NCBI GenBank assembly: GCA_009829735.1
Contig: CM020618.1
Span: forward strand, 19,949,346-20,013,345
DNA: 64,000 nt
Reading direction: 5' to 3'
Source of the DNA: Pyropia yezoensis
Lineage: Eukaryota > Rhodophyta > Bangiophyceae > Bangiales > Bangiaceae
The position numbers and the translations under genes were made by a program. The notes beneath the pieces were generated by a model that saw nothing but the letters and a program-made list of their open reading frames with translations, did not search any database and had not been told where the DNA came from. Below, piece by piece: positions 62,287-64,000 of this stretch. Each line of letters starts with the position of its first letter. Position 1 is the first letter of the stretch.

Positions 62287-64000
62287 TCACGTTGAGGGAG
62301 GTCGATCAGGTTCGGTGTCATTCCGGGCGCAGTGAGCCCGGACATTCTCGGCGGGGAGGTCCTCCACGTACTTCCATGTGTCATCCTTGGCGCAAGAGCC
62401 AAACCAGCGCACCCTCAACATGAGGCGGTTAGTATCCTCATCCCCCCCGTGGTCGACGAACTTGTCGAGCAGGTACTCCTGCGGACCCTGTTTGGCCGCA
62501 GGCAGGTACGGCAGACGCCACGCCGTGAGCGCACGCGCCCACTCCGGGTCGCCGGGAGGAGGTGGTGCAACTTTCACCACGTCCTTTCCGTTTACGTTAC
62601 GGATCCCATCGTCACTTTTGATGGTGAACCACCGCCCATCCGTGCGAAGAACTTGGGATGGCCCCTTCGTCTGGAACACCAGCCTACCCCCAGTTGGGGT
62701 ATGCGAATGTGCTAGCACCCAGTGACCTTGCTCGGGGACATGCTCGGCCTCACGAACCTTCTTGTCGAAGATACGCTTGTAGCGCTTCTGCGCTTTTTCC
62801 ATCTCAGCCCTGACTTTAGGGATGAGCTTCTCAAGCCTAGCAGCGAACCCCACCTTACTTTCAGTAGGAGTAGGTGTCCCGCCACAAGCCTCCCTACTTG
62901 GGAGCGGCCGCTGTACCGCAATAGACCGCACACGTCGTGGAGTCACAAAAGCGAGGGGTACTTCCTCTGTAGAAGAGTGAACCTGCGAATTGTAGGCAGT
63001 AGTCACAAAAGAGATATATTGGTCCCACGTTTTCACGTGCTCACTCACATAGTGGCGCAGCTGCCGAACAATAGTTTTGTTGAAGCGCTCCACCTGCCCA
63101 TTAGTCTGTCGGTGGTAGAGGGTGGCATAGCTTGCCCAAACCCCCGACACGTCCAGCACTCCCTGAAACAGGACGGACGCAAATTGCGGTCCGTTGTCCA
63201 ATGGCGTACTATCTGGGATGCCATACGCGGAAACCCTGTGATGTGGGAAGGCTGACTCGACCGACATGGCCGTGATCTCTGCCAGAGGGATCGCTCGCGT
63301 AAGTTTCGTGAAGCGATCGCAGATAACCAGGAGGTACTGGTTGCCCTCCTCCGTCACTGGCAGGGGCCCAAGGATGTCCATAACCAACGCGGCAAATGGC
63401 TCCTTGGCCGGGAACAGTAGCATAGCCGTAGTAGGCCGCCGTTCCATCAGACGGTTCTGCGCACAACTTCTGCTTGCAGCCACCCAGCTGTAGATGTCCA
63501 CCACCATGAACGGCCAGTAGTACCTGGTCCTCAGGGTCTGGTAAAGTTTACTGGACCCCAGGCGTCTACCTGCGGGAGGATTATGCACCCGCTCATGGAT
63601 ACTATGCTTGAGGGATGCGGGGACAACAAGTTGTTCAGTCCCCTGGATTGCCCCCCTCCTCAAGAGGAGGCCATCGTGTCCCACGAAGAACCGTGTCTTC
63701 GCCGCTGCGTCAAGCGCATCCCTATGCGACTTTCAGAAGGGGTCATCGGCGTGGGCCTTGTCGACTACGTCCACCGACAGAGGCAAGTAGTTCTTGTTCC
63801 CTGGCGCCTCGGGATCCAACGCTTGACCCGAGCGCATGACCACCCCCACTATGGGGATGTCCTCATAGATCGGGATGGTCTCTAGCCCCTCGGTAGGTAC
63901 CTGAGACAGACCGTCGGCCAAGGCATGGTGCCGGCCGGGGCGGTACTCAATGTCAAAGTTGAAGGGCGCCAGCCGCACCCGCCACCTTTTGAGGCGGGTG
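62287..64000 (-). pseudogene. Element D pol, RNase H to chromodomain (partial)
   Basis: From the window edge: RNase H end (RLAPFNFDIEYRPGRHHALA), stop TGA near 63733 where A and C read Cys (DDPFCKSQRD), then integrase with HHCC region (one Cys replaced: AASRSCAQNR), MDILGPLP, LDNGPQF for the second Asp, NGQVERFNKT for the Glu, and a C-terminal chromodomain (NRLMLRVRWFGSCAKDDTWK). The stop at 62287 is 111 bases from the end of the antisense frame, the same spacing as in A. Confidence 0.9.

Larger units (their letters stand above)
58847..64000 (-). mobile_element. Ty3/gypsy retrotransposon D, runs off the window
   Basis: From the shared LTR, in the same order as element A: polypurine tract, antisense frame, 111-base convergent spacer, then pol from its C-terminal chromodomain back to RNase H at the window edge. 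The antisense frame is interrupted by a solo LTR of another retrotransposon family. Pol has at least one stop. Confidence 0.9.

Overview
The window is nuclear DNA from a very GC-rich eukaryote. Evidence: a glutathione peroxidase gene with GT-AG introns, Sec61 alpha, LMBR1-type, NOL9/GRC3-type and GLTSCR1-type genes, chromodomain Ty3/gypsy retrotransposons, and proteins swollen with Ala, Gly and Pro runs from GCC/GGC triplets. A GC-rich alga fits best. A bangiophyte red alga such as Porphyra is my guess (inference only).

Layout. 1-12.2 kb: Ala/Gly-rich locus, hemerythrin-like protein (-), three-exon glutathione peroxidase (+), coiled-coil protein (-), and a decayed Fanzor/TnpB-like nuclease (-). 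12.36-21.73 kb: Ty3/gypsy element A (-), with 468-bp LTRs, gag, broken pol with chromodomain, and an extra ORF on the opposite strand. 23.16-26.82 kb: truncated element B (+), cut inside reverse transcriptase and joined to a polyglutamine/GLTSCR1-type gene. 29.2-31.9 kb: LMBR1-like membrane protein (+). 32.75-34.6 kb: unknown membrane-like protein (-). 35.2-37.2 kb: kinase-like protein (-). 38.4-42.7 kb: minisatellite, small terminal-inverted-repeat element, sucrose-transporter fragment, Sec61 alpha with a damaged 3' end, and GH17 glucanase (-). 43.5-51.3 kb: hairpin, NOL9/GRC3-like kinase carrying a 54-bp palindromic array, an MUS81/PolX-type helix-hairpin-helix exon, and low-complexity coding-like sequence. 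51.4-53.4 kb: dioxygenase-fold gene and an interrupted host gene. 53.43-64.0 kb: elements C and D in tandem, sharing one LTR; D carries a nested 571-bp solo LTR with a perfect 5-bp target duplication.

The host genes do not form a pathway. They are single housekeeping or hypothetical genes separated by repeats. The retroelements are one family: gag and pol overlap as ATGA, pol ends in a chromodomain, and a convergent antisense ORF fills the space between pol and the 3' LTR. Many apparent frame changes in host genes fall at long C or G runs, so sequencing or assembly indels are a serious alternative to pseudogene decay.
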